Source of the DNA: Scatophagus argus
Taxonomy: Eukaryota > Chordata > Actinopteri > Scatophagidae
Direction of reading: 5' to 3'
NCBI RefSeq assembly: GCF_020382885.2
Contig: NC_058501.1
Location: 13,737,501 to 13,801,500, forward strand
Length of the DNA stretch: 64,000 nt
In this document: positions 27,601 to 38,980 of the stretch, in pieces
Numbering within the stretch: position 1 is the first letter of the stretch
Layout of the letters: the number at the start of each line of letters is the position of its first letter
The notes under the pieces: model-generated
Databases searched by the model: none
The model's input: the letters and a program-made list of their open reading frames with translations, nothing else
Told to the model about the DNA's origin: nothing
Translations under genes and position numbers: made by a program

Positions 27601-29025
27601 CTAACTAATATAATGTGGCTCAGACTAGCTAACGCTAGTTGTTTGAGCAGTGGTATCTGAGAAACTAGAGGGTCCCATGATGAGACCGAAGCTTTACGGT
27701 CTTGTAAAATGAATGAATGATACTTTACCTAATTTAATCAGTATCGTCCAGTCACGCTTTCACTCTTCCCTTCATTTCAGAGTGTCCTAATTCGCAGATC
27801 ACTTGCGCAATAGTAACTTGTAAGTGTATTTCCAGTGTGACTGCCTGGGCCCCCTTCCCTCAGTTTCCCGTCTGGACAGACAGCGCTATGCTAATGACAC
27901 CCAATGCTTTTCAAGTTGTATCTAACCCATTGAAATCGTGTACAACCCACCCGTGCATTTAATGTTAACTTTAAACGAAATATGTCTCAATGAAATATTA
28001 TTATAACACTCCTAACATGACCCCTAAGCATAAAGTGGAAATATATTCTCAGGTTGCTTTTCATGATAGACTGCATTTTTGGGAGTTGACAGTCCAAGTT
28101 AACTATTAGGTCATAATAAATTCAAATACAGATTAGCCCATTGAGCTTGCTCAGTCTGAAATCTGTAGCTCTGTATTAGTTAATTATGGAAAATCACACA
28201 GCTTTATGCTTGCACCATATCAGTAGCCATCATTGCATAGCAAACAACACATTCAGCATTTCAACTTTGAGGAGACACTTCTTACCCCATCAGGAAGATA
28301 TATTGCAGATCTTGTTACCATTAATAGCACCTGTTATACCCATATCTGGTAGCAAAATGTCTTATGTGCACCACCCATCAGCAGATAAGCATGAAGCACC
28401 AAGCCACATCCTATTCACCAAATCTGATAGCTGAGCTTCACTGAAAATTCTTTACAGGGAAGCAGATTTGCTACATTTGTTCACAGTAAGACAGATAGTA
28501 GCTTTGACCAGGTGCCATAACAGAGTTAACCAAATTGTCAGAGGTACGTCATTCGCTTTTGATGTATCCAGGTCACTTGATAGGATTAAACGGTTAATCT
28601 GTTTTCGGGCAGGGTGAAGGTGCACTTCAGCAGATTTGATACAACAAGTAAAATAAATGCTGCACTGTGCTGAGCTCAGTTTGCATCTAATTTCGTATTT
28701 CACACTCTCCCCAAACAGAACACCACCAGCAAACGTGAATTATAAGTTATTCATTTGCCCCATATGAAAAATTCTCAAGTTGTTGTGATGCTGGTCCACC
28801 AGTAGAGAGCACTGTTGCTCCATCAGCGAATGGACATGCTGTGCCTGTCCTGCTGTGGTGATATTTATTACCTGTAAAAAATGCATTTTAGTGCCAACAT
28901 CACAGACCAAAGTGTTTGCATCAAACCATGTTTATTTCATGCAGCACAAATTAATTTCTTGTCAGTAACAGACACGGCAGCAGATTTGTGGTAAAGTCAG
29001 TGTGGATATGACAGCTCCAGCAGCA
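24673..29025. other. pals2 upstream region and intergenic DNA
   Basis: The pals2 untranslated exon(s) and promoter should lie here. The 27.0-27.9 kb part is richer in CG dinucleotides than its surroundings and is the best promoter candidate. Short GCTAGC-like motifs recur there. No protein-coding exon was recognised in the remainder. Confidence 0.4.
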
Positions 29026-29782
29026 TCACCAAAGTGGCAGCCCATCAAACCTAAAACATGAGGAGGTCACAAGTTCGGTAAAAAGGTCTTTCTAACAGCC
29101 ATTAAAACCTCTGTACTGTCGGATGTTCTGCTGCCCATATTCACATGTATAAGAAACATCTCTTAAGATTCAGTTGAATACAATACCATTACTAACTGCA
29201 ACCTTATATTAACACATCTTTGAGAACAAGAATAGGTTCATTGTGTGGCTGTTGTATAGAATTACACTATATTGTATGCAAGTTTGTATTTTTTTTTGTT
29301 GTCTCATGTCGCATGTAATGCCTTACATTAGATTACATAAAATTGACACGCACAACAGAAATTAATAACTTACTTAACTAGCTTTACAAAATGTATAAAA
29401 AAGCAACGTAGCACTTTAAATTCAAAGTTCACCTGACATAATTTGATCCTGGAATACTCTCTGTGCTCTCCCTCATCAACACGTCTGTAAATACAGTATC
29501 TGGGGTGTCTCTTTTCCCATACCTATGCATCAAGAAGAGTCGAGAAACACAATCAACACTTATATATGTACTGGAAATTTCTGAAGCTGCAGTATTTTAA
29601 AGTAATTCAATAACCAACCTCTGTCTTGTAATGAGATTGATGTAGTGTCTTAGTGCAGAATAATATTTGGCGAGCTCCTCAGGTGGTGCGCCTTCGCGGG
29701 GGCTGGCAGGCTTGGCTGGATATCCATTTATGCCAGGGTGACTACAAGCCAGCAGGCAGAGAGCAAGCGTAGTCATCGTCAT
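29026..29782 (-). CDS. npyb: Neuropeptide Y precursor
   Basis: This gene encodes a secreted neuropeptide that acts on Y-type GPCRs. Coding exons are 29782-29619, 29522-29433 and 29050-29026, giving 92 aa. The layout is a short signal peptide (residues 1-20, hydrophobic core LALCLLAC), the mature 36-residue peptide (21-56), then G-K-R for amidation and cleavage, then a C-flanking peptide ending GLPLW. The intron after Arg-35 of the peptide (AG|G) is where all NPY genes are split. The peptide ends [13 protein letters not shown], which is NPY rather than PYY or PP. The N-terminal part [17 protein letters not shown] differs from the usual NPY, which suggests the duplicated fish paralogue npyb; that label is inferred. 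Two in-frame Met codons start the signal (29782 and 29776). It sits next to pals2, as in human 7p15.3. Confidence 0.9.
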
Positions 29783-30098
29783 CGCAGTGCTGGAGCGAAT
29801 CCTGGATCACAGGAAAAATTAATAGTCAAAATGTATAATTCAAAAAATATATCATTGAGCAATATCACAATTCCAAAATAGAAATAGAAATAGGAGCTCC
29901 TTGTGGGGCTGATACACCACCATAAAAGTTGTTGCATTCAACATTACTTATTGACTTTAAATCACAAAGTGTGCCTTTCAGTTAAAAGTTGAGAAATAAA
30001 AAAAACAGTTCTTACATTATAATATAACACTTGAAAAAAACTGCTGTAGTTTTCTCACTGTTGAAGGCACCTCCGTCTGATCCCCAACATTCCCTGTG

Positions 30099-30105
30099 TT
30101 TTATA
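30099..30105 (-). promoter_or_regulatory. TATA-like box upstream of npy
   Basis: TATAAAA on the minus strand lies about 300 bases upstream of the npy start exon. A potential donor GTGAGA lies on the minus strand near 30057, consistent with a short non-coding first exon between them. The transcription start is inferred. Confidence 0.4.
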
Positions 30106-30506
30106 GTGTGTGTGTCAGGTGGGGAGGGAGGGCGATTTCACTCACTTTTGGTTTACTCCTGAGAAATATCTACTGCCTCATTAGTTTAGTAATCCCTGAA
30201 TATCTAGACAGTAAAACAAGTGTATATACTCAATTACATTATTACTAAGAGCAAAACATATAAAGGGTCACAGAAATAGGTTTATTAAACTGTTAATCAT
30301 TTGACTTGATGTTGTACTGAAGGTATAAACATGTGCTTTGAGGATTTAATTTTGCCTGAATTACACCAGAAATCACAGAGCTGTGTTTTCCAACTCCTCT
30401 GCAGCAATCAATGAGATTGATTACACTAAAACACCAAAACAGAAGTGATTCATATCAATTTGCAGCATAGTTAATTTATCCTTAGTCACTCTTGTTTCTG
30501 TTCTTC

Positions 30507-30560
30507 AAAGGCATAATATGCAGCAGTTGTCAGTTGCTGTTTGTAAGCACACCATTAAAG
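30507..30560 (+). repeat. Partial copy related to the 30631 element
   Basis: AAAGGCATAATATGC (30507-30521), followed by a similar run with GTTTGTAAGCACACCATTAAA, matches the left end of the element at 30631. It looks like a truncated second copy. Confidence 0.5.
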
Positions 30561-30630
30561 GCTAAAGATGTAGAAACTTCCTATGATCCCACTATTTCCC
30601 TATTATTCAACTATCTTTCTCCAGAGACAC

Positions 30631-30910
30631 TTAAAGGCATAATATGCTGTTTCTAAACACACCAGTAAAAGATTGTTGAGTGCTGAATCTCATTCCCGGG
30701 GTTGTTAAATCGCCACCACCTCAAAATGTTGGTATTCAGCAAACTGGGAATGAGACTCGACAACAATTTTCCTCCAAAATCGTTGATGCCCGGAAAAATT
30801 CAAACACAGCAAAACTAAGAGAATAAAGCACAAGCAGGGGGCGTTATTTTGCATGAGTGTGTTGTATGAACACTGTTGTTTTAGGGAGTTCATGGATATT
30901 ATGCCTTTAA
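30631..30910. mobile_element. MITE-like element with TTAA ends
   Basis: A perfect 15-bp inverted repeat bounds 280 bp: TTAAAGGCATAATAT at 30631-30645 and its reverse complement at 30896-30910. The outermost four bases on each side are TTAA. That fits a TTAA target-site duplication with terminal repeats starting AGGCATAATAT, as in the Kolobok or piggyBac superfamilies. Inside, GAATCTCATTCCC and GGGAATGAGACTC form a further inverted pair. There is no transposase, so it would be non-autonomous. The superfamily assignment is inference. Confidence 0.6.
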
Positions 30911-33900
30911 TTACACAAAGTCTAAATGAGCACACTTGATCACAAAAAAAATCTCTTTTTGTTCAAAAAGAAATTTGAATTACAATGTAGGGCAATTTTG
31001 GCACACATGGAAACAAACCTTTATTAATTTAGACAGCGCATATAAGAAACAGAAGCAGCATGACAAGTATCCATAAAACTGATGATGTGGAACTTTAAAT
31101 GGCTGATGATGGTCTGTTGTTTTCACATTAAACTGAAATATGTTACGACTCCCCACATGTTTGGAAAGATGATGTTTTGTTTTATAGCGAAATGAAGGGG
31201 GGGGGGGGGGCTACATCAAAAAACAAAAACATTAATTAATTTGTCTATGTGGGAACAATCTGAACATGTAACCCAACTGTTAAAAGACAGAACGGATATT
31301 AACCTCATTAATGAATGCTGTGAATTTAAATCCACTGATTTTCTCATTCTTTTAAGATTGCTTGCTATAATCCACGTGAATGCAAACTATGACAAAGTGA
31401 CTCCATTTTAAACACTACTTACTGACATACAACTTTCTTCAAACAATAACTAAACCATTCTGGCCAAACCCGAAGCAGTAAATGGCTCCAACCTATAAAT
31501 TTTCAATTCCAGTTGATAGAGGGCACAAAATGCTTTCAGCCCCTAAATGGTAAGATGACTTTAATGGCAGCTATTTTCTTTGAAGAGCACTCTGCTTGAC
31601 AGCTTGGTGCTGTTGTTTCCTTTGAAAATCATATGAGAACTCCATTCCAGGGCGGCAGCACAGTCTTAGTACATACAAATGAAACACTTTTACATTATAC
31701 ACCAAATGTCTGGATGCTCTATGTCTTTTCATTCAGCAAAAATGTTTTAACATCTTAATGTAATGATTTCAACAAATATCCACAAATCAGAGTATGAATG
31801 ATCCTAAGTTGTACTGTTAATGATCAGTTCAACTCTGCTGACATGATGATTCCTGAGCTCCTGATGTAATGGGACACAATCAAATTGGAAAAAAAATGTT
31901 TATGTAATTATACATTACTATTATATATTGGCTATAGACCTTTTAGAGTCACTAGTATTGATGAAGAAAAACATTCATCACCTTTATCATGGAGAATAAT
32001 CAGTAATAAATGCCTGATTTAAAGTCATCGTCACACGGTGTCTTCCTCAAAATGAGGGCCAGGTGGATAAAGCACAGAGAGTCCTTAAAGTGTCATATCT
32101 GATACAGTTGATGTGCTCTATGGTAATACTCATCACGAACATCCTCCACTGAGAGAACACCAAAGACTGCAGCCAAGTGCCAACCCACCTGCACAACACA
32201 GGCTGAGCTCAAACAAAATAAATACCCATTCCTTCTACTTGTTTCACTGCAAATACAATATCAGAAGCAACGACTCACAGCAGAGAGGGTAGCTTTGCTT
32301 TTAGCAGAGGATTGAGAGTCTTAGTTTGGGGTTATAGAGATAAAAGGGTTTATTTCCAGTAAAGTCACCATGGAGTACTGAACAGTAACAGATTAATTGG
32401 CTCTTTTTCTTTTTTTCTCTTCTTTTTCTGTGCAACATTGCCGTGCACATACATTAACAGTATTATATCTGCAAATACATCATGATGAATTATAGTATGT
32501 TAGCACTTTATTAAGTGCTATGAAATGTGTCATGCAGCAATAAATCATCTTCACTTGACACTTTGTTACTGCTGTTTCCAAAAGCTAGCTAATCTTTTCT
32601 TCACAAACTCCTCCATCATGTAATATATTAACACCATGGCTACACAGCAGCAGGTAAAAAGACAAAGAACATCAGCCACAGTGGCAACCTTTGAGTCAAA
32701 CACAGAACTAACCTTTCTAATTTCACTCACTTCAGTTTTTGCAAGTCTCCTAGAAGGCAGCCGGTTTTATATGGTTTGTGACACAAAAGGTGCAAAGGTT
32801 AAGCAAAAGACTGAATTCACTGTTTATGCACAGTTGCCCTCATGTGACACCATTATCTAAATGTTATCTAAATAGTATACAGATAGTCTGTCTTTAATTA
32901 AATATATGATCACCATTTTCAAGCCCACATATTTGTATTTTAATGTAAATTTAATTTTGATGGGTATAAGGCCAGAAACTGTTAAGATTAATTATTATTG
33001 TTATTACTGTGAGTCATTTTTCATTTTTAAGTACAGAGAAAACAAACCACAGCACAAAAAACATAGTAGTACTGAGTCCTGTCAGGTTCTGTGCAGGCAT
33101 TTCCTGCTTCATTACATTTCCACATCCAGCTAATGTCCTGATCCACCATGACTTACAGTGAGTCAGTGGAGTGGAATGGTCACTTGCTAAGACGTTATGA
33201 GGGTATTGTTTGTGTGTGTGGGTACATTTGCTTGCATGTTCTGTGCCTCTGTAACTAGTTGGTTCTACATTCAGGCTCTGATTCTCCACAAAAAAACTGC
33301 ACTTTTTAACCTTCGAATGGTAATTTATCAGTGTATTTCAATGTAATGTCAAAAACCACAGTAAAGGGAAAAATCTTAAAAAGCACACACACCAGTTTTA
33401 TAACAAGGCCAAAACACACAATATAACATGGTATCCTAAATGCCAGTTATTTGCCAAACACTACACAGTTGCACAGAGAACCTGTGTGTTACCAGTTCAC
33501 TGAGCAATTACTTCAGCACACGAAGTGCTGAGTGAATGCATGTCATGACTAATACTTTGGCCAGCAACTTCTCTTTTCCTGGAGGGAGCAGTTGGTTTGT
33601 TTGATTTGGTTGAAAGCATCATCTAGAATGGCTTGTTTTGGTGACCCCACATAATCAATCAAAAGAAAAAAAAGTTCCTTGAAGTATTTTTGAAAACAAC
33701 AAGCTGCCTCAGTAAAAGGGAACCATATGTGGTGGGTGAAGTGCTTCAGTACAATTTTGATGTTTTGGTAGGTTATTGAATGTTTGCTTTTCAAGAGACT
33801 TTATTTTTTATCTAAACATTTTTTAGGTAAATATTATGTTAGATAATTCACTAATTATAACAAAAAGACAAAGTAACCACAATTTAATCATTTACTTCAC

Positions 33901-34321
33901 ATTAAATGTGACTAAGTAAAAACTCTGTCACAACAAAAGAAAACATTTACAGAATAATTCGAAGATATATAGAATTGTATTAAAATAATTTATTTTTAAC
34001 CAGCAGAACATGTTTAAACAACTTAACTTCAGCAGACGCAAAAAACATTTATATGTAAGCACTGTTGTTTTACAAATACCACCTGATGCCCCCAATGGTC
34101 AATCAGCATGAAAAAGAAAGCTGTATGATGGGGGCAGTATAGCTACTTTGTGAGACCTAAATCCATTTAAGTTCCTCAAGTCAAAACACAAAACATTTTG
34201 CTTTTCTGTCCGACAAAAAACACCGTTCATTTCTACTCACAGGGAAAGGAAAGGATGCAGCCAAAGTTCTGCATTAAAGTATTAAAGTCTGTGTACAACT
34301 TAAATGATTAGTCTTGTGTTG

Positions 34322-35534
34322 TCACTTTGTGATTTCTGTATCATATATGAAGTCCTCTGGTAACGTCTCAGCAGGGATGCTCCTTAGTTGCTCATCATAG
34401 GAGCGAAGAGTCCAGAGTTTCTCCAGTTCATACACTTCTCTGGTCTCTGGCAACATGAAGTGAACCACCATATTCCCTGAGAAGGAGAAAGGAGAAGGTA
34501 ACTCTACTGACAAATATCCATTTATATTTACAACTTGGACTTTTGAAGAAAGCAACTCTTATGTTTTACACACCAAAGTCAATACACATCCAGTCCTCTG
34601 CATCTTTTCCTTCAATTTTGGCATTTGGCTCGTTCTTCTTCTTCAGAAACTTGTACTGGAAGAAAATCATCCTTGGTGTTAGTTTAAGAAACAAATGCAT
34701 TAAAATTTAACAATGAGAAAAAGCATGTTAGTTACCACTTTGATGGCATAAAGTGCCATTGCACGGAGGTGTCTTGCTGATACACCGCTGACAACAATGA
34801 AGTACTCTGCATATTTGAGCTGTTCTGGTACTTTTATCACACATATGTCCTCTGCGTTTTCCTGACGCAGCAGAGACACGAGCACATCGAGGGAGAATGT
34901 CACGGAGGGTCCTGGATAAAGAAAGGGCGAAACATTTTGTGAGACAACATTCAACCAAGTGTGGCGCAGCAGTGTGTGAAAGTTACAGTCTGCCGGTTCA
35001 CACTCATAGGCATGGTAGCTAATGAAATACTATGTGCTGAAACACAGAAATATGTTGGGTTTTGCCAACTACTTCCTGGAGTCGTTTGCAAAACATCAAA
35101 AAACCTCAGTCTCTGTTTATTCCTGCCTATAATAATTTAAAAGATCAGATTACTAAAAAGGTGAGACTATACACACACACACACACGGCCAATTAACTTG
35201 ATTAATCATTTCATTTCCTAAGTAACTTACTTTGACTGCTGTCAATGTCCTTCTCATGTGATTCTTCTTGAAACACGCCAGTGGTCCTTTCTGAATTACT
35301 GTGTTCACCATACGCCTCTGAATAAGATCTTTTAGCGTAAAAGTGACTATGGTGAACATGATGCCAATGTTGACATAAGCATAATTTTGCTGTAAAACGT
35401 TCTGGCAAACACAGACTCTGAGACCGGCCTTTAGGAACCGAACAGACGCCTCTAAAAACACTGGCCTGCTCCAGTGAAACGCTACTTTTAAAAACCGGGG
35501 ATACCAGTTTCTTACAGCGAAGGAAAATATTCAT
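34322..35534 (-). CDS. malsu1: Mitochondrial ribosome assembly factor MALSU1
   Basis: MALSU1 is a RsfS/Iojap-family protein that binds the mitochondrial large ribosomal subunit during assembly and blocks premature subunit joining. Exons 35534-35231, 34911-34736, 34655-34574 and 34476-34322 join in frame to 238 aa (human about 234). The N-terminal 100 residues are basic and poorly conserved, consistent with a mitochondrial targeting region. The RsfS domain follows: [20 protein letters not shown], then [12 protein letters not shown], then [16 protein letters not shown], then [19 protein letters not shown]. It is a housekeeping gene. In human 7p15.3 MALSU1 lies near NPY, but with several genes between them that are absent here. 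Confidence 0.93.
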
Positions 35535-36395
35535 CTTTTTAACTTCTTCAACATAACAATACCATATCCAATGTTACCCACGAGTCTGTCAAGGGCTAAA
35601 AACAGGAAATGGATTCCGTCGTTGGCTTGTGAGTGGTCCGTACGCCTTCTTCGTTGCTTTCTAGACCTAAAATACACGAAGCACGACCCCTATTGGTTAC
35701 AAAGGGTATTGACTTTGGTGATTGTGTACATCAGTATACAATGTACTGCATTTGACAAGGCAGCATTATGAGCTGTCCCGTGATTAAGATTTAACAAAAG
35801 TAACGTTAAAGTAGCGCTAAATCTGTGGAACAAAACATCAGTATCGGTTTTAGAAATCTAATTTAGAAATAAAAGTTTAATATCTTCTAAAATGTACTGA
35901 AATAATAAAATTTATTGAGTTTCCTGGCAATTTTTGCCAGTTTTGCTTTGTAAACTGTCCTGCTGAGCAACAAATATCTTATGTTATAGTGACTGAACTG
36001 TGATCATTGCTGTACAGTTTTGTAACTTAAAATGTGTGACTGTGTCAGACAGTGAAGTATGTAACTATGTAAATCATAATTGATGGTAAATTCAAAGCAA
36101 GAGACACAATATAAAACTAATTCTTTGTATTTATTTCTGTTGGAAAAATTTTCTGAGTGAAAAATCCTAGAAATATATCGTTTTACAAAATCTGCCCTAA
36201 AATGCCTCAATATATAAAACTGTAAACATTTTAAAATGTAAATAAATCCTGAGACATAATCTCATTTGTCAGTAAATTGTCATTAAAATTCGAGTATGTA
36301 AACAAGACCTTGTGTCTGTATAAATCATAGCATTGTTTGTTTTATTTATACTCTGTTCCCTTTGTTTGCAGGTGACATTGTGTTCACTTTAGTCC
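35535..36395. other. Intergenic: malsu1 upstream, smpd5 3' flank
   Basis: No coding sequence was seen. The malsu1 promoter should be just right of 35534. The remainder is AT-rich and probably includes the 3' UTR of the sphingomyelinase gene on the minus strand. Confidence 0.4.
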
Positions 36396-38980
36396 TCATT
36401 CATCAGCACAGTCAGGGTCCATATTCACGTTCAGTCTCAAGCCCACAGGAATATGGTCTGTAAGGCCAGCCAGCTGGGTTATAAAAGTCATCTCTTCAAC
36501 TTCCTGTATGGATAAAAAGAGAAGGGGCTTTTCTATGATGCTTTATGCAAGACAGAAGCAAATAAAAGCTAAATAAATAAAAAAACAAAAACAAAAATAC
36601 AACAGGCAGTGAGACAATTTCATATAGAACTCATAAGTCTTTTAGGTCTTTGTGGCCATCTCAAAGTAATTTGTAACTTACAAGAAGACAGAAGCAGTGA
36701 AGAAGGAGTAAAGAGTGAGAGTGAAAACACAGAGGGACACATACTGTTCGGCAGTGCTTTGAAACAGAACTTTCACGATACAGGATGTAGTCGATCCGAC
36801 GTCCGACCCAAGGCTGGCCAGTCTCAGGGTAAACCAATGGGGAGCCCTCTGCAGGAACAGGAGGGGAGATATACTGCTTCCTCAGCTCCTCTCTCTCCAA
36901 AGTTCTGCACAGACACACAGAGAAGACAAAGTGGATCCTCAAATCAGATTTTGTGAACAGTGAGTGCGTAGTAGTACTGAGCTACAGAAGCTTAACAAAG
37001 TGGAACTAAGTGTACCTCTGTAGATTTTCTGGGGTGTTTATGTCATCTTCATACAATGTGGGCTGCTCCAGCAGAGTACCTTTAGATGCAAATTAATGAA
37101 GTATGCAATGAATTGTCATCATATGTTTCTATGTATGGAGTATTTAGTGTAGTCAAATGGTTAAAAATTGTACACACCAATGACCCAGGGCTTCTCCTTT
37201 CCAGGCCCAGCCCTGCAAGGATCTTTGTATTCCTCAAATACACAGTGATTCTGCTCTTTGGTGTCATCTAAACAGAAAACGTATAAATTGTAAAACTTTC
37301 TGGTTGAGATGCTTTCAGAAAAAAAATATCATCGTTAACTACATCAATATCATTTAATACTTTGACAAAAGAATAGAAAACTGTCAAAGACACACCAGGT
37401 GAGCAGTTGTCAAAGTTGAAATCTCCACAGAGGACATCAAAAACAACATCCTCATCAGGCTGTTTATTAGCAGCTTGAAAATCTCCAATCCACTTGGTTA
37501 CCATGTTCAACTGCTCACAGCGGATTTCCCCTTCACCTAAGGAAAGAAGACACAGACTGGCTATCACAGACCTGGCTTATCTCTGTTTTCACACAAGGAA
37601 AATGCCAGAGTTTGAGTTATTCTGACCAGATCAGAAAAATCAGAAAATTGCACTTGCCCTCCGGCGCATGAAGATGTGTGCAGTTAAAATAACCAACCAC
37701 TTTCTTCTGTTTTGGATTCTGCCCGACTAGCACCTGAGAATTTCAAAAACACTTATGCATTCGATTTCAACTGTGTATAATTAATATGAATTCTGCAACA
37801 CAAAAAGGACAAACACAATAACTGACAACGCCTAAATACATGATATTCAACAAGGTACCTTAGCAGAAAGGAGGCCCTTGGCAGCCAGGGCATCCTCCCC
37901 GCGGCTGTTGGGAAAGCAGTGGTACTGGGCCTCAAGCACAGGAAATCGGCTGGCTAGGAATAGGCCACTGTTGAAGAACTTGAAAGAGGAACAGCTGCAG
38001 GGTGGCTGGCAGGCATATACGCCAACATCATACAGTATGTGCCCAAACACAGGTCTTAGTACTTGGGTGAGCTTCTGTGCTGCCCTCTTATCAAATACCT
38101 CTTCTAGACACAGTATGTCCACATTGGCAGGAAACAATAACGACACTTCCCAGGGTACACTGTCCTGCTGGTGGAGACCCTGAGAGAGCAAAGGTCGGGG
38201 AGGACTGCGGTGACTTGTTCGGCCCTGCTGGTTGGAGTTCTGATTGGAATTAAAATTGGGAGAAGATGACTCAGTCAAGGGTTCTTCTGTATCATCACAG
38301 GGCACACAAACCACTCGACTACTGGACTTTGGGATTGAAACGTGTCCTTCAGCTGAGTTTGAGTGGTGACCCACTGGAGGCTGTGCTTGTCTATCAGTAG
38401 CCCCATATGTAGATGAGTTTCCTGCAGGGAGCATGCTGTTGGAGGGGCTGAGAGTCCCACAGCTGCTGGGGGAGTCAACAAAGATACGGATATTGGGTCG
38501 ACACACACCCTGTACAATGCGCTGACCGATGGCAGCCGCCCTGTGCTGGGTGTGTCCAAGGTTGTTAAAACGAGCCAGGCTGTCGGGCAACAGACATAAG
38601 TTGGCTGTAGCAAAACCAAATGATGCCTTTCCTAGCAGCTCAAAGTCCCTGTTTGTCTCTCTCTCCGGTGAAGATGGTGTCTCTCTATGGTAGTTAAAGG
38701 GCCTGCGGCAGGACTGAAGAGGTGCCCATAGCAGAAACCCCAGGAAGGCCAGGGGAGCTGTAGCAAGAAAAAGAATGAAGAAGATAATGGAGCCAAAAAA
38801 GACTTTGAGAGGGTGGAGGTAGCATTCCTGCTCCATTCGCCGGGTTTGCTCCAGGGTGGTGGACTTGCACACAGCAATGAGGCGATCAAGAAACCAGAAG
38901 CAAGGCAGGATCAATGCCCAACCAACCGCATGGATGCCTGCAACAAACCCATTAGGAAATGGAGAGACTCGCAGGGCCAT
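36396..38980 (-). CDS. smpd5: Neutral sphingomyelinase (SMPD3/SMPD5 family)
   Basis: This enzyme hydrolyses sphingomyelin to ceramide and phosphocholine. Exons 38980-37859, 37733-37658, 37536-37396, 37267-37178, 37079-37016, 36904-36745 and 36503-36396 join in frame to 586 aa (human nSMase2 about 655). Two hydrophobic segments near the N-terminus (about 18-35 and 61-88) anchor the protein; a variable Ser-rich loop covers about 170-270. Catalytic landmarks of the DNase I-like fold are visible: E294 in CLEEVFDK, GDFNFDN at 437-443, and the C-terminal His of GLTDHIPV at H568. The second intron of the coding region appears to use a GC donor (GCAAGT). The N-terminus resembles SMPD3, but the adjacent spatc1 and grina match the SMPD5 neighbourhood of human 8q24.3, so I call it smpd5. 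An smpd3 co-orthologue is the alternative. Confidence 0.88.

Larger units (their letters stand above)
29783..34321. other. npy upstream region and intergenic DNA
   Basis: An acceptor AG ends just before 29801, so the npy start codon is in a second exon. Further right are a TATA-like box, an inverted-repeat element, and a run of G at about 31198-31210. No coding gene was recognised in about 4.5 kb. Confidence 0.45.

Noticed and set aside
31198-31210. Run of G as a possible regulatory G-quadruplex
   Set aside because: A plain homopolymer in intergenic DNA with no other signal; more likely a slippage tract and possibly of uncertain length.
32636-32860. 74-codon + strand ORF
   Set aside because: Isolated and short, with no homology recognised and no Kozak or splice support.
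33549-33794. 81-codon minus-strand ORF between npy and malsu1
   Set aside because: The protein has no recognisable domain and no partner exons. It could be part of an old repeat, but I cannot support either claim.
36609-36956. 115-codon + strand ORF
   Set aside because: It overlaps antisense to the smpd5 exon 36904-36745, which has strong family homology on the minus strand.
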